Notes: generated from the sequence alone by a model not told the origin. Shown: positions 26,097 through 35,988, counted from the stretch's first letter. The stretch: DNA of 64,000 nucleotides from Acidobacteriaceae bacterium (GCA_025462885.1 JAOAPN010000016.1:1-64000); one strand, 5' to 3'. Numbers and translations are program-made.

Positions 26097-26956
26097 TTCA
26101 ACGTCACCAGGTAGGCCGTTACGTCATGGATGTTTTTATCCGTGTAGACCGACAACATGTCCTTATGGGCCTTCAACGGATCGGTCAGTGTCACCTTGGG
26201 AAGGTCACCGTTTCGACGGAAGCTGCGGGTTGTTCCGTCGCCTGATTTGAGTGTTACCAGGAAATCGTCCATTCGAACCAAGTCGCCTTCTGACGTCGCT
26301 CCGGAAGGAAGAAGCACCGATACTTTGGACACCGCTCCATTACTGATACCGGACCGCCCCCCTCCCATCAGCCAAGTCGCCTGCAGTTGTTTGGGGTCGA
26401 CGATGCGCGATGCGATCCCTCGCAGATCGCCCTCAGCCGAGTGGCATTTCGCGCAGGTCGAAGCGAAATAGGTGCGTCCATCGGTTGCGTTGCCGACTAC
26501 GATGCTGGGAGGCTCCTGCTTGCCAGGGGGTGTTCCCTGTGCACCGATTGTTGCAATAACGCTGCGCACATAGGCGGCGACTGCGTTGGAGTCCTCGATA
26601 CTAATACCAATCGCCGGCATTCCCAGCGCCTGGCGGGAGCCCTGGATGATGGGGACGATCAGTTCACCATTTTGATCCGTCAATGTGACCTGAGAACGGA
26701 GCAGATTGGGCCCACCCATATCACCGCCACGTAGATCCTTCCCGTGGCACGCCTGGCAGTTGACGCCATACAGCGCCTTGCCATGGGCGGCCAGAACGGG
26801 GTCGATCGGTGCACGCTTCTGTCCGGGAACGAATCCCCCTACCCGCTCCGGCTCTGCTGTCCCTGCCGGGGCAGGCCGCTGTGCCAGGGCCAAATACATG
26901 GAACTCATCAAGAGCCCCACTGTGGCCGTGGCTAGAAAACCCGTTTTGACCCGCAT
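26093..26956 (-). CDS. dihaem c-type cytochrome
   Basis: A 287-residue periplasmic cytochrome. An N-terminal hydrophobic segment (TGFLATATVGLLMSSMYLAL) is a signal or anchor. Two haem c sites are present: C67-Q-A-C-H71 and C168-A-K-C-H172. The first haem domain has the usual later Met region (GMPAIGISIEDSNAVAAYV). The region after the second haem is a beta-rich insertion before a closing NIHDVTAYLVTLK helix. TAGGAG is 5 bases before ATG 26956. It probably takes electrons from the quinoprotein whose start overlaps its stop. Confidence 0.88.
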   Translation of the reverse strand: MRVKTGFLATATVGLLMSSMYLALAQRPAPAGTAEPERVGGFVPGQKRAPIDPVLAAHGKALYGVNCQACHGKDLRGGDMGGPNLLRSQVTLTDQNGELIVPIIQGSRQALGMPAIGISIEDSNAVAAYVRSVIATIGAQGTPPGKQEPPSIVVGNATDGRTYFASTCAKCHSAEGDLRGIASRIVDPKQLQATWLMGGGRSGISNGAVSKVSVLLPSGATSEGDLVRMDDFLVTLKSGDGTTRSFRRNGDLPKVTLTDPLKAHKDMLSVYTDKNIHDVTAYLVTLK

Positions 26957-27126
26957 GTATCTCCTAACCCATCCATCAAAAAAGTCAGCCCCATCTTTAA
27001 CCACCGTGGGCCCACCTAGAAATAGTAGTCGTTCCACTGCACGATGGTGTGGAGAACTTTTTCGGCGAGACGGTTTCCCGTGACACGAAAAATCCGCGGC
27101 CCGTCTCGCCGTCCTTGCAACATGCT

Positions 27127-28269
27127 TTAGAGCGCAGCCATTACCTCATGGTAGAGATGCTGTGCGCCTTCAATTCCATCCCATGGACCGGCTTCGTACT
27201 CCAGCGCAAAGACCCCGGTGAAGTTGTTGTTGAGCATGATCCTTACATTGCGTTGAACGTCCGGCTTCTCCCAACGATCCCAGTACTTGGCGTGAACGGT
27301 GGTGTGAGCATACGGAGCGAGATCCTGCAGAGCGTGATACATCAGATACTTGTGCTCCCAGTTGCAGAAATCAGGAGAAGCCTCGCAGAAGGGGTTGTTG
27401 ACTTCCTCAATGATGATCTTGATATTGATTGGGTTTGCGGTCAGTCCCCAGTGATTTTCAAGCGTAACTTTGACGCCGAGTTTTCCGCCATAGTCGGCCA
27501 TCTCTTTGAACGACTCGATGCAGTTGCTAAGGTACTGCTCGATCGAATTGTTCTTTGGATAGCTGCTGTCGTTCGGAAGCGGGCTTGGCGCGATGCGTGG
27601 ACCTCCGCTATTCACCCGCATCGATTTCGCTCCCAGGATGGCTGCTCCGTCCAGCCATTTCTTGGCTACCTCAACCCCGGCCTTGCGCTTGGCAGGGTCC
27701 AGTTCGCAGATGTCGCGGGGCGCGTTGTTCGAGATGTGATGACACTTGGTGCCGGTCGTGACCTGCTTGTTGGCCATCTTCTCCAGCCACTTTTTCCCGG
27801 ACGCAGTGGACGGATCAAACTCAGAGATCTCGCGGCTCTTGCCGTCATATCCGAGGATAGAGCTCTTGACGTATTGGCTGTCATCGTCCGCGTCGCCGAA
27901 CAGGCTCGACCACAGATCCATCTGATAGATGCCCGGGAAGGTCTTCTTCGTAAACTCCGGATAGTCCAGCATGGTGATTTCGCCATACTTCTTCTTCATC
28001 TGCGCGACAGTATCCTTTTCTCCAATACTGCTGTGGGTCTTGAAGATGTAGCGGATGGGATAGCTATTGGAAGCGATGCGCGCGTACTTCTCCTGGTCAG
28101 TGAGGGGGCGGAAGGCCCCGGCGTGCACGATGGATTCGGGAGTGACCGCCTGTGCTGCGGCATCAGTGCCGAGGGAGTTGATCAGCAGACCTGCTGCAAC
28201 GGTTCCACCGGCCCCTTGGATGAATCTGCGGCGGTCCAGAGTGCTGTTCACTTTATCGTTTGAGCGCAT
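27127..28269 (-). CDS. Tat-exported sugar isomerase/epimerase-like TIM-barrel enzyme
   Basis: A 380-residue enzyme with a twin-arginine signal (LDRRRFIQGAGGTVAAGLL). The TIM-barrel metal sites appear as Glu in VTLENHWGLT, Asp in EASPDFCN, His in VHAKYWD and Glu in ALEYEAGPW. It belongs to a different branch from the other two isomerases here (longer, no ETGQE motif). AAGGAG precedes ATG 28269 with ideal spacing. It sits between the TonB receptor and the cytochrome/quinoprotein pair in the same direction, so a periplasmic role on an oxidised sugar is likely. Downstream 26957-27126 holds no gene. Confidence 0.83.
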   Translation of the reverse strand: MRSNDKVNSTLDRRRFIQGAGGTVAAGLLINSLGTDAAAQAVTPESIVHAGAFRPLTDQEKYARIASNSYPIRYIFKTHSSIGEKDTVAQMKKKYGEITMLDYPEFTKKTFPGIYQMDLWSSLFGDADDDSQYVKSSILGYDGKSREISEFDPSTASGKKWLEKMANKQVTTGTKCHHISNNAPRDICELDPAKRKAGVEVAKKWLDGAAILGAKSMRVNSGGPRIAPSPLPNDSSYPKNNSIEQYLSNCIESFKEMADYGGKLGVKVTLENHWGLTANPINIKIIIEEVNNPFCEASPDFCNWEHKYLMYHALQDLAPYAHTTVHAKYWDRWEKPDVQRNVRIMLNNNFTGVFALEYEAGPWDGIEGAQHLYHEVMAAL

Positions 28270-28371
28270 GACGTTCTCCTTTGATATTGGACGAATTGCT
28301 TGTACGCGACCGTGAACTCTCCACAGGATTACAACTCTGGAAGGTCGAATTTGTGGTCGAGGCAAAAATAA

Positions 28372-28395
28372 AGAGCGGCCTCGAAAGGCCGCTCT
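28372..28395 (-). terminator. terminator after TonB receptor 1
   Basis: AGAGCGGCC (28372-28380) pairs with GGCCGCTCT (28387-28395). Read on the minus strand the hairpin is followed by TTTATTTTTG. It may give partial termination, reducing expression of the downstream isomerase-cytochrome-quinoprotein genes relative to the receptor. Confidence 0.8.
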
Positions 28396-28408
28396 CTTTG
28401 AAACATTG

Positions 28409-31400
28409 TTAGAACTTCAGTCTTGCTGCGAACTGGATCAATCGCGGGTTGTAGGCATTTGCTGTGCTGGTGACTGTGCCGAAGGTACTCGCCGGAGTGA
28501 AACCCGCGACGGGATATCCGGTACAGGCCACTTGGTTGGCGCCTCCGCAAGCAACGAGCGAAAGCGACGCGTTTGGATTGACGAACTGCGCCGTATTCAA
28601 CACGTTGAAAGCTTCTGTACGAAACTCAAGCTTCACGCGCTCGAAGATGTCGAAGTTCTTGAACAACGACAGATCCACTCGCTGCAGGCCGGGGCCGTAC
28701 AACTGGTTGCGGTGCTGGTTGCTTACCGTTCCTGTGGGCTGGAAGACGAAGTCGTTCGTGTCAAACCAGCGACCGATCGTCGTATGACCCACTTTGCCAT
28801 TCCCGATCATGTTGGACCGATCGCCGTTCGCCACAGTGGGCCGCGTTCCACTGCGGTTCACGTTGTTGGTGACGGAGAACGGCATACCCGTACTCCAGAC
28901 AATAAGTCCATTAGCCTGCCATCCCTTGACCAGGATTGACTTCACTCCGCGTGCCGTCTCGCCAAACGGCAGCGAGTAGTTGAAGGTGGACGTTACGCGA
29001 TGACGAACGTCCAGGTTGCCGTTGCCGTACTCCAGGGTCGGAATCAAGTCCACGTTTGAGCCGAAGCCGTTTCCGCCGTTGTTGCTGATGGACTCCGAGT
29101 TATCCAGCAGGTGTGCCAGGTTGTAGGACAACTGCAGGTCCAGCCCCTTGCTGAAACGGCGTTTCAGGACCGCCTGAAACGCGTGATAGCTGCTGGAGCC
29201 GTTGCTGCGGTACAGCGGGATGGCAGTGACATTGGGCGCAGTGGCGTTGAACTTACGACGGATGTTGAAGTCTGTCGTCGTTGCCGGAGTATTCGTCGTT
29301 GTATCGCCGGGAGTTACGAACGATTGAGCGCCCTGGGCGATAGAAATGGTGTTGAAGTCGTTGAGATAGTAGCCGTTGTGACGACCCAGTTCGCCGACGT
29401 AGGAGAGCGTGGCGACGAAGCCGCCAATTTCGCGTTCTGCAGTCAGGTTGAACTGTTCGATATAGGTTGAACGGAAGTTAGGATCCAGAGCCGCAGTAAT
29501 GCTGCCGGATGGGCTGGTCGCACTGTTCGGGAAGGGAGTTGGCAGGCCGCCTGCAAATTTTAAATAGGGCGCCGCCTGAGCTGCAGTGTATTTAAAGGGG
29601 CCATTGGGGTCCGTTAGAGCAGCAACGGCCTGCAGTGGGGTATAAGCGCCAAAGGTTGCCGTAAACGGCTGGTTGACCAGCGCAGATCCGGAAGTGGTGT
29701 TCTCCGGAGCAAAGGTCAGACCGAAACCTCCACGGATGACCGTCTTGGCAGCAGGCGTATACGCAAAGCCAAAGCGGGGAGCAACGTTGCTATAGTCCGT
29801 CTTCACGTTGCCATGGCTGTCAACGCCGGGGGTACCGGCAACAACAATCTTTCCAACGTTGATATCGAAGTTGGAGAGGATATTTTTGGTTTCGGTATAG
29901 GGCGTGAACAGGTCATAGCGGACGCCCAGGTTTACCGTCAGGTTCGACGTCAAGTGGTAGTCGTCCTGGATGAAACCGTACGGCTCCCAGGTGCGGTTAT
30001 GCGGCGTGTAAAGGATTGAGTTGCGGCCACCAGTGATGTAGTCGCCTGTGAGCAGCGTGGCAAAGGTTGCGAAGCTCCAATTGCCGTTTGCAGTGTCCGT
30101 CTGGGTCGTTGCATCCTGCCGGCGGATGACACCCCCGCCGATCTTGATGTTCTGTTTGCCGTGAATGTAGTTGAGGAGGCCCACATACTGCCAGGTGTTC
30201 TCGTGATAAATGATCGGAGGACGATTGCCGATCGTGGAACTCGTTCCCTCGTTCACCGTGATTGCAGACAGTTCCGCGCTACGCCCATCTGTATTGATGT
30301 TCGGCTGTCCGAACTTCGTGTTGATCGCGTTGCCGAAGTTCAGCGGCAGTTGGGAATTATCCAGAACCGTGAAACCAGCTTTCAATTCCACCAGCACGTT
30401 CGGCGTGAAGGCGTGGATGTAATTCAGGTGCGCCTGATGGGCACGCGTAACGGCAGGCCCCGGGTAGTTGGCAAGATTGCCGCCCGGCTCAACGATGCCC
30501 GCAGCCGTAGTGTTGACCGCTGGAAAGAGCGTGCCAATCTTGGTGTCCACCGCGTTATAGGTGTAACGCATGTAGAAGAGGTCGCCATTGCCGAAATGGT
30601 GATCAAGGCGTCCATCTCCAGTCTTGTTGAACTGCGAGTCGGCGCGGGCACCCACGTAGTTACCCGATGTAAGGGCGTTCGTTGGCAAAGGATACAAATT
30701 GAAGTACTGAAGACCAATCTTGTCGTACGTGCCGGCAGGAGCAGCATTGACGATTGTGCGCTGCGCGACGGTCGGAACCGTCGTGGTCGTCGGGTTCTGG
30801 TTCTTGATGATGTTCAGGCCTTCGTAATCCGCGAAGAAGAAGGTCTTGTCCCTGAAGATGGGCCCGCCAAGGCTGCCGCCGAACTGGTTCTGGCGATACT
30901 TCGGCTTGGGGATGTTCGCACCGAACTTGAACGGGTTAGCGTTCAGCTTGTCGTTGCGGAAGAACTCGAACGCCGAGCCATGGAACTGGTTCGTGCCGGA
31001 TTTGGTGATGACGTTGATGATGGCACCCGCTGCGCGGCCTACTTCAGCCGTGAAGACGTTGGTCTGAACACTGACTTCCTGAATGGCGTCAACCGACGGA
31101 CGGACACCGATGGAGCCGATGACGCGCTCGTTGTTGTCGATGCCGTCGATGGTCTGGTTGTTGATCATGTCGGCCTGTCCGTTTACGGACACCGACGAGG
31201 TCTGGCGACGATCATCCGGACGGTTGCCCGATGCAAGTCCGTTGTTCAGGCCTTCGGTCGCACCTGGTGTCACCTGAACGAGGTTCATGAAGTTACGGCC
31301 GTTCAGCGGCAGTTCCTGCGTCGCTTTCTCCGTCACGGTCGTGATCATTGCGGCAGAATCCGTACGAAGCGCCGGCGCGCTCGCCTCAACAGTGACGGTC

Positions 31401-31831
31401 TCGCCAGTTGAGCCGGCTGCCAGGTGCGCATCTTCACGAGCACGGTCGCCTGCGGAAAGGCTGAACAAGGAGATCTGGAACTTCTTGAAACCAGGGGCCG
31501 TTACCGCAATGGAGTAGCGACTCGGCTTGAGCAGGGTAAACGTAAACTCGCCGCCTGCACCAGAGGTGCCCACACGCTTTTCGTTGGTGTCGACATTCGT
31601 CAATTCAACCGTTGCACCGGGTACGACCGCATCGGTGGAGTCGGTTACATTTCCGATTACATCAGCGGTCGTCGACTGCGCCCGCAGCGGTACGCCAATC
31701 AGGGCCGTACAGGCGAGAAGTGCCCAAGCCATGCGATGCATCCGGCGCTTCGTAGTTCCGGCGCGCGCACTACATCGGTCCGGTCCGCCTGCAATCTCCG
31801 TGTGCTTTAGTCCAACTGTATCGTTTGCCAT
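28409..31831 (-). CDS. TonB-dependent receptor, Oar-like, with carboxypeptidase-like N-domain
   Basis: A 1140-residue outer-membrane protein. A ~30-residue N-terminal extension precedes the signal peptide (MAWALLACTALIGVPLRAQ). Residues ~57-140 form the carboxypeptidase-regulatory beta-sandwich (VIGNVTDSTDAVVPGATVEL), then a plug-like part (LPLNGRNFMNLVQVTPGATE, TIDGIDNNERV, INVITKSGTNQFHGSAFEFF) and a long beta-barrel ending in Phe. AGGAGG stands 7 bases before ATG 31831. Related proteins are numerous in Acidobacteria and are thought to bring in large sugars; the operon with sugar enzymes supports that here. Ligand unknown. Confidence 0.9.
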   Translation of the reverse strand: MANDTVGLKHTEIAGGPDRCSARAGTTKRRMHRMAWALLACTALIGVPLRAQSTTADVIGNVTDSTDAVVPGATVELTNVDTNEKRVGTSGAGGEFTFTLLKPSRYSIAVTAPGFKKFQISLFSLSAGDRAREDAHLAAGSTGETVTVEASAPALRTDSAAMITTVTEKATQELPLNGRNFMNLVQVTPGATEGLNNGLASGNRPDDRRQTSSVSVNGQADMINNQTIDGIDNNERVIGSIGVRPSVDAIQEVSVQTNVFTAEVGRAAGAIINVITKSGTNQFHGSAFEFFRNDKLNANPFKFGANIPKPKYRQNQFGGSLGGPIFRDKTFFFADYEGLNIIKNQNPTTTTVPTVAQRTIVNAAPAGTYDKIGLQYFNLYPLPTNALTSGNYVGARADSQFNKTGDGRLDHHFGNGDLFYMRYTYNAVDTKIGTLFPAVNTTAAGIVEPGGNLANYPGPAVTRAHQAHLNYIHAFTPNVLVELKAGFTVLDNSQLPLNFGNAINTKFGQPNINTDGRSAELSAITVNEGTSSTIGNRPPIIYHENTWQYVGLLNYIHGKQNIKIGGGVIRRQDATTQTDTANGNWSFATFATLLTGDYITGGRNSILYTPHNRTWEPYGFIQDDYHLTSNLTVNLGVRYDLFTPYTETKNILSNFDINVGKIVVAGTPGVDSHGNVKTDYSNVAPRFGFAYTPAAKTVIRGGFGLTFAPENTTSGSALVNQPFTATFGAYTPLQAVAALTDPNGPFKYTAAQAAPYLKFAGGLPTPFPNSATSPSGSITAALDPNFRSTYIEQFNLTAEREIGGFVATLSYVGELGRHNGYYLNDFNTISIAQGAQSFVTPGDTTTNTPATTTDFNIRRKFNATAPNVTAIPLYRSNGSSSYHAFQAVLKRRFSKGLDLQLSYNLAHLLDNSESISNNGGNGFGSNVDLIPTLEYGNGNLDVRHRVTSTFNYSLPFGETARGVKSILVKGWQANGLIVWSTGMPFSVTNNVNRSGTRPTVANGDRSNMIGNGKVGHTTIGRWFDTNDFVFQPTGTVSNQHRNQLYGPGLQRVDLSLFKNFDIFERVKLEFRTEAFNVLNTAQFVNPNASLSLVACGGANQVACTGYPVAGFTPASTFGTVTSTANAYNPRLIQFAARLKF

Positions 31832-32123
31832 GTACCGCCTCCTGAGTTTCCAACGTGTGGTGTTAAATCTGTCGAACTCGACAGGTTACGTAACGAGCTA
31901 CACCGTAGTTCCATTCGTTCAATTCATTTACTGCAATGGGTCTGATTACGCCCTGACAGTTATTTTTTTTGGTTTCCAGAAACTTTGTTCATCAGTGAAG
32001 CGTGTTGCAAGGCAGCAAGAGAACCGTGCTTGAAGTACGAGTTCCTTGCTACTGGAACGAACACCCGCTATTGCAGACAACTTGTATTTCCATGTCCAGG
32101 CAGAGAGAACAAAGAAAAAAAAC

Positions 32124-32151
32124 ATTTTATTTACTAAGTAAAAAAAATAAA
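32124..32151. promoter_or_regulatory. A+T-rich palindrome between TonB receptor 1 and the ROK gene
   Basis: TTTACT-A-AGTAAA (32130-32142) is centred in a longer imperfect palindrome of A and T. The half-site TTTACTTG recurs near 32264. ROK regulators of the NagC/XylR type bind A+T-rich inverted repeats of this sort. The 507-base intergenic region (31832-32338) is strikingly A+T-rich and otherwise empty, so it must carry both divergent promoters. Confidence 0.45.
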
Positions 32152-32338
32152 ATACAGTGGCAGTGCGGATGCTCTTCGTTGTCGAAAGAATTCACTGAAT
32201 AATGTTTCGGTAGGTGGATCATATGCGGGACTTGAAATAGCGTCAAGCATATAGTCTGCATTTGTTTACTTGTTTTCATCCTGCTGGATGAAGCAGCCTT
32301 GCAACACTTAAGCGGTGACGCAAAAAGGGGAGAATTCG

Positions 32339-33481
32339 TTGAAACCGTACTTCCGGTCTGCCAAGAGCGCGACCATCGCGGCTCTTTTGCAACACGAACA
32401 GCTTTCACGGTCGGAACTTGCAGAAATTACAGGTGCCAGCGCTGCGTCCATTACGGAGGTGAGCCAGAACCTTCTGGAACAGGGGCTGCTCGTAGAACAA
32501 CCGATCCCGCAGTTGGTCAAAGGCCGCGGAAGACCTTCGGTTCATCTCCGCCTACAGGCCTCCCATGCCTACTTCATCGGCATCAGCATCTCTGAAACTG
32601 CTACCCCGATGGTTATCACGGACTTACAAGGTCACATCCTAGCGCGGCAGCCAGTCCCCTTCTGCAAGACACCCGTAGAGCTTGTCGCGGCGATTCGCAG
32701 AAGCTATCCGATTCTTCTCCGCGACGCCGGCGTGCCACGAAGTCGTGTGCGGGGAGTCGGTATTACCGTCGCCGGAATTGTAGACTCCGACCTGGGCGTA
32801 TGTCGCTATTCAGCAGCGCTTAATTGGCGGGACGTACCGGTTTCAGAGCTGATCGGCAAGGCACTGAAGCTGCCCGCCTGGGTGGATAACGATGCGAATG
32901 CGGTGGCCGTCGGAGAGAAGTTCTTCGGGCGCGCCCGCGACTCTCTCAACTTCACCAGCATCGTCCTGGGCCGCACGATCGGATCAGCCCACTACATGCA
33001 CGGCATGCTGTATCGGGGGCATGATGGCGGCGCAGGCGAGATTGGCCATATTACGATCGATCCCAAAGGTGCCCTTTGCCGTTGCGGACGCAACGGTTGC
33101 CTCGACACCATCGCTGGTGGAGGCGCTCTGCGAGCTGCGGCAAAGGCATGCGGACTCGCCGTAAGCGGGATGCGCGATCTCGAAGAGTTCGCAGTACAGG
33201 GGAACACCGATGCAGCCAGGCTTCTCCGCACCGCGGGCGCTGCGCTCGGATCCGCCGTAGCCTACCTGGTTCACATCAATAATCCGCAGTGCATCTTCTT
33301 CACCGATATGGAAGGCTTCGAGAACGGAGTCTTTCGGACGGCTACACGACAGACGATTGAAAACAGCATCCTGCCGCGTTTTCTCGGATCGACTGAGATC
33401 TTATTCAGCGACGCAGAACCAGGCTTCCTTCCACGCAGCGCCGCATCGATCGCAGCATTCGAATATCTAACATCGCTGTAA
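32339..33481 (+). CDS. ROK-family transcriptional regulator
   Basis: A 380-residue regulator with a winged-helix N-domain (IAALLQHEQLSRSELAEITG, ASAASITEVSQNLLEQGLL) and a sugar-kinase-like ROK C-domain. The zinc-binding signature CRCGRNGCLDTIAGG and GEIGHITIDP are intact, and the sugar/catalytic site is WVDNDANAVAVGE. The start is placed at TTG 32339 with GGGGAG 6 bases upstream; GTG 32315 is in frame but lacks a ribosome site. It lies between two minus-strand sugar operons and probably represses one or both in response to a sugar. Confidence 0.88.
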   Translation: MKPYFRSAKSATIAALLQHEQLSRSELAEITGASAASITEVSQNLLEQGLLVEQPIPQLVKGRGRPSVHLRLQASHAYFIGISISETATPMVITDLQGHILARQPVPFCKTPVELVAAIRRSYPILLRDAGVPRSRVRGVGITVAGIVDSDLGVCRYSAALNWRDVPVSELIGKALKLPAWVDNDANAVAVGEKFFGRARDSLNFTSIVLGRTIGSAHYMHGMLYRGHDGGAGEIGHITIDPKGALCRCGRNGCLDTIAGGGALRAAAKACGLAVSGMRDLEEFAVQGNTDAARLLRTAGAALGSAVAYLVHINNPQCIFFTDMEGFENGVFRTATRQTIENSILPRFLGSTEILFSDAEPGFLPRSAASIAAFEYLTSL

Positions 33482-33561
33482 GAATGTGCAAAAAAACTGA
33501 AGGTTTAGCACAGATTTGTACAGATCAAACGGATTTAGGAACAGGCAAAAGCAAGAGCAAC

Positions 33562-33635
33562 GACGAAATACAGGGGTCCTGATGGATACCGCGCGTCGAT
33601 CTAGTCCGCTTCCATTGACGAAATACAGGGGTCCT
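33562..33635 (+). repeat. 19-bp direct repeat in an intergenic gap
   Basis: GACGAAATACAGGGGTCCT occurs at 33562-33580 and again at 33617-33635, where it runs into CTTCACTACGTTCAGGATGA. The 239-base gap between convergent stops (33481 and 33721) holds no gene. Such pieces look like degraded dispersed repeats. Confidence 0.65.
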
Positions 33636-33720
33636 TCACTACGTTCAGGATGACGGCGTAAAACAAACAACCGCATAAGAGCTCTCAATGGTAGTTTTGG
33701 ACAGGTTCTAATATCAAGAC

Positions 33721-35988
33721 CTACTTGGAGTGCTTCCGGGGCAAAGCAAACGCCACGTAGGCTCCGGGAATTGGAGCTTGCGATGCCGGATGTCCAGGCA
33801 CGCTATGGGTGTAGGTCGTGGCCTGGGCAGCCGCGCAGAAAACAACGTACTCCCGGCCACCGACCTCATATACCGCTGGCATTCCCTCAAGGGCAGCGGC
33901 TACTTCAGACTCCCAAAGTACTTTTCCTGTGGCCGAGTCAATTGCTCGCACCTTGCGATCTCTCGTCCCGGTAAAGATCAGCCCTCCAGCGGTAACGACT
34001 GGATTGACCTTTGGGAACTGAGAGCCTGTGTTCTTGAACCCTTTGGCCGCTAGTTCAGGAACTTCACCCAATGGGATCTTCCATCGAATCGTTCCCGAAT
34101 TAAGATCGTAGGCTGTCAGGGATGTCCACGGTGGCGCGATGACCGGCAGGCCGCTGTTAGCAAACATGAAGCCAAAGCCGCTCTTGTAATGAGCCGTCGA
34201 TGAAGCGGCAGAAGTCGAACTCGCCACCGGAGCATTCACGGAAGAGTCGGATGCAGGCGCAAGATCGGGACGCGAAAGATAAGCGACAAGCGAGTTAAGA
34301 TCCTGATCCGACAACTTCGAAAAGGATGGCATCGGCCCAGATCCGTGGCGCACGACATTCTGAATTCGGTCGCTCGTCAGCCGCGAACTCGCGTCCAGGA
34401 GCGATGGAATTGCCGGCGGTTTGCCTGCCAGATTATTGCCGTGACACAAACTGCAGTTGGCCTCGTAAATCGAGCGTCCCTGCACCTCAGGCGAACCAAC
34501 ATGAACAGCCTCCTTGGCTAAAGTGAGTCGAAGCATCGCGGGGAGATCTTTGGAGACGACGTAAAGGTTTCCGTTCGTGGGATCGATCGCCGAGCCGCCA
34601 AAGTTTGCACCACCATTGTTGCCTGGCATCTCCACGGTATCTCCCAGGCCGGGCGGCGTGAAGAGGCCGTGGTTGCGAGCGTTCAGCGTCTGCGTTCGGA
34701 TCTGTTCGCGTTCGGCTGGCTCAAGGAATGGACTGAGATCGTCCACCGTAAACGCCTGACGTGCAAACGGAGCGGGCTTCGACGGAAAAGGTTGCGTAGG
34801 AAACGTCTCTTCCCCGGGCACATCCGACTTGGGTTCTGGCCGCTCCTCGATAGGCCACAAAGGCTTCCCTGTCTCGCGCTCGAATACCCATACGAAGCCG
34901 ACCTTGCCAGCCTGCGCTACGACGTCGACTAACTTGCCGTTATGCCGGACCGTGGCAAGCATCGGAGTCGTCCCGTTGTCGTAGTCCCAGATGTCGTGAT
35001 GAACCATCTGGAAGTACCAGATGAGCTTCCCGGTATGAGCGTCCAGCGCAACGAGACAATCGCCAAACAGATTCGCTCCCCGACGATTCCCACCGTAGAA
35101 ATTGTACTTCGGGCTGGCAGTCGGGACAAAGAGAAGGCCGCGCTTTTCGTCAAGAGCCATCCCGCTCCAGGAGTTGGCACCCCCTACAGTCTTCCACGCA
35201 TCCTTCGGCCATGTGTCGTAGCCGACCTCGCCGGGATGCGGAATGGTGTGGAAGGTCCAGGCGATCTTCCCCGTCAGAACGTTGTACGCGCGAATGTCTC
35301 CGGGACCCGAATCGTACTCCTCGTTGGTCGCGGATCCGAGAATGAGCAAGTCCCCGAAGATGCGTCCAGGGTTATAAGACTGCACGAGGGTCAGGCTCTT
35401 CGGATCGCGTCCGAGTCCATCGCGAAGATCCACGCGACCGTTCGCGCCAAACGGCACGATCGACTGTCCCGTCCGCGCATCGATTGCCTGGAGATAATTA
35501 TTGATCGCAAAAATCAAGCGTCGATCGGACCTGTCGGCGCTCTCCCAATAATTGATTCCGCGATTGGTGATTAAGGTTGTGTTCGGATCGGTCGCGTGGG
35601 ACCAGAGTTCCCTGCCCGTAGCCGCATCGAGCGCGATGATTGAATTCTTCTTAGCGAGAACATACATTACCCCGTCAACGACCAGGGGATTGAATGAATA
35701 TTTTCGGTCGTCGCCAGTACTATAGGTCCAGGCCACTACAAGCTTATTAACGTTGGAGCGGTCGATTTGACGCAGCGCCGAGTACTGCGTTCCGTCCGGA
35801 GAGCCCCCGTAGTCGCTCCACGTTGTATGAGCCTTCTGTCTTGTTGCCCGAACCGAGTGATCCTGTCCGAACGCGCAGGCATTGGCACCAACAAACAGGA
35901 AAGCTACAAGTAGAGCGGCTCCCTTTGCGCAGGAGCGTGAAGAAGGCTGAGCATCAAAAAGCTTTGGCTGCGATCCATCCGACATCAT
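33721..35988 (-). CDS. secreted PQQ-type sugar dehydrogenase with a cytochrome c domain
   Basis: A 755-residue exported propeller of the PQQ-dependent dehydrogenase family, closest in layout to soluble glucose/quinate-type enzymes. After a signal segment (GAALLVAFLFVGANACAFG) come WSDYGGSPDGTQYSALRQID and propeller blades with LDAATGRELWSH and LDAHTGKLIWYFQ. Near residue 512 a cytochrome c domain (CSLCHGNN, later PMPSFSKLSDQDLNSLVAYL) is inserted before the last blades. It would oxidise a sugar or alcohol in the periplasm and pass electrons through its own haem. ATG 35988 has GGAG 8 bases upstream. It is the last gene of an isomerase-MocA-quinoprotein operon. Confidence 0.87.
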   Translation of the reverse strand: MMSDGSQPKLFDAQPSSRSCAKGAALLVAFLFVGANACAFGQDHSVRATRQKAHTTWSDYGGSPDGTQYSALRQIDRSNVNKLVVAWTYSTGDDRKYSFNPLVVDGVMYVLAKKNSIIALDAATGRELWSHATDPNTTLITNRGINYWESADRSDRRLIFAINNYLQAIDARTGQSIVPFGANGRVDLRDGLGRDPKSLTLVQSYNPGRIFGDLLILGSATNEEYDSGPGDIRAYNVLTGKIAWTFHTIPHPGEVGYDTWPKDAWKTVGGANSWSGMALDEKRGLLFVPTASPKYNFYGGNRRGANLFGDCLVALDAHTGKLIWYFQMVHHDIWDYDNGTTPMLATVRHNGKLVDVVAQAGKVGFVWVFERETGKPLWPIEERPEPKSDVPGEETFPTQPFPSKPAPFARQAFTVDDLSPFLEPAEREQIRTQTLNARNHGLFTPPGLGDTVEMPGNNGGANFGGSAIDPTNGNLYVVSKDLPAMLRLTLAKEAVHVGSPEVQGRSIYEANCSLCHGNNLAGKPPAIPSLLDASSRLTSDRIQNVVRHGSGPMPSFSKLSDQDLNSLVAYLSRPDLAPASDSSVNAPVASSTSAASSTAHYKSGFGFMFANSGLPVIAPPWTSLTAYDLNSGTIRWKIPLGEVPELAAKGFKNTGSQFPKVNPVVTAGGLIFTGTRDRKVRAIDSATGKVLWESEVAAALEGMPAVYEVGGREYVVFCAAAQATTYTHSVPGHPASQAPIPGAYVAFALPRKHSK

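Noticed and set aside
27049..28263. A 404-codon open frame on the + strand
   Set aside because: It is antisense to the Tat-exported isomerase, which has a ribosome site, signal and family motifs; the + frame matches nothing and is a by-product of codon bias.
30161..31411. A 416-codon open frame on the + strand
   Set aside because: It runs opposite the TonB receptor 1 plug and barrel coding region and has no recognisable domain.
33562..33635. CRISPR-like or attachment-site repeat
   Set aside because: Only two copies of 19 bases and no integrase or cas gene nearby.
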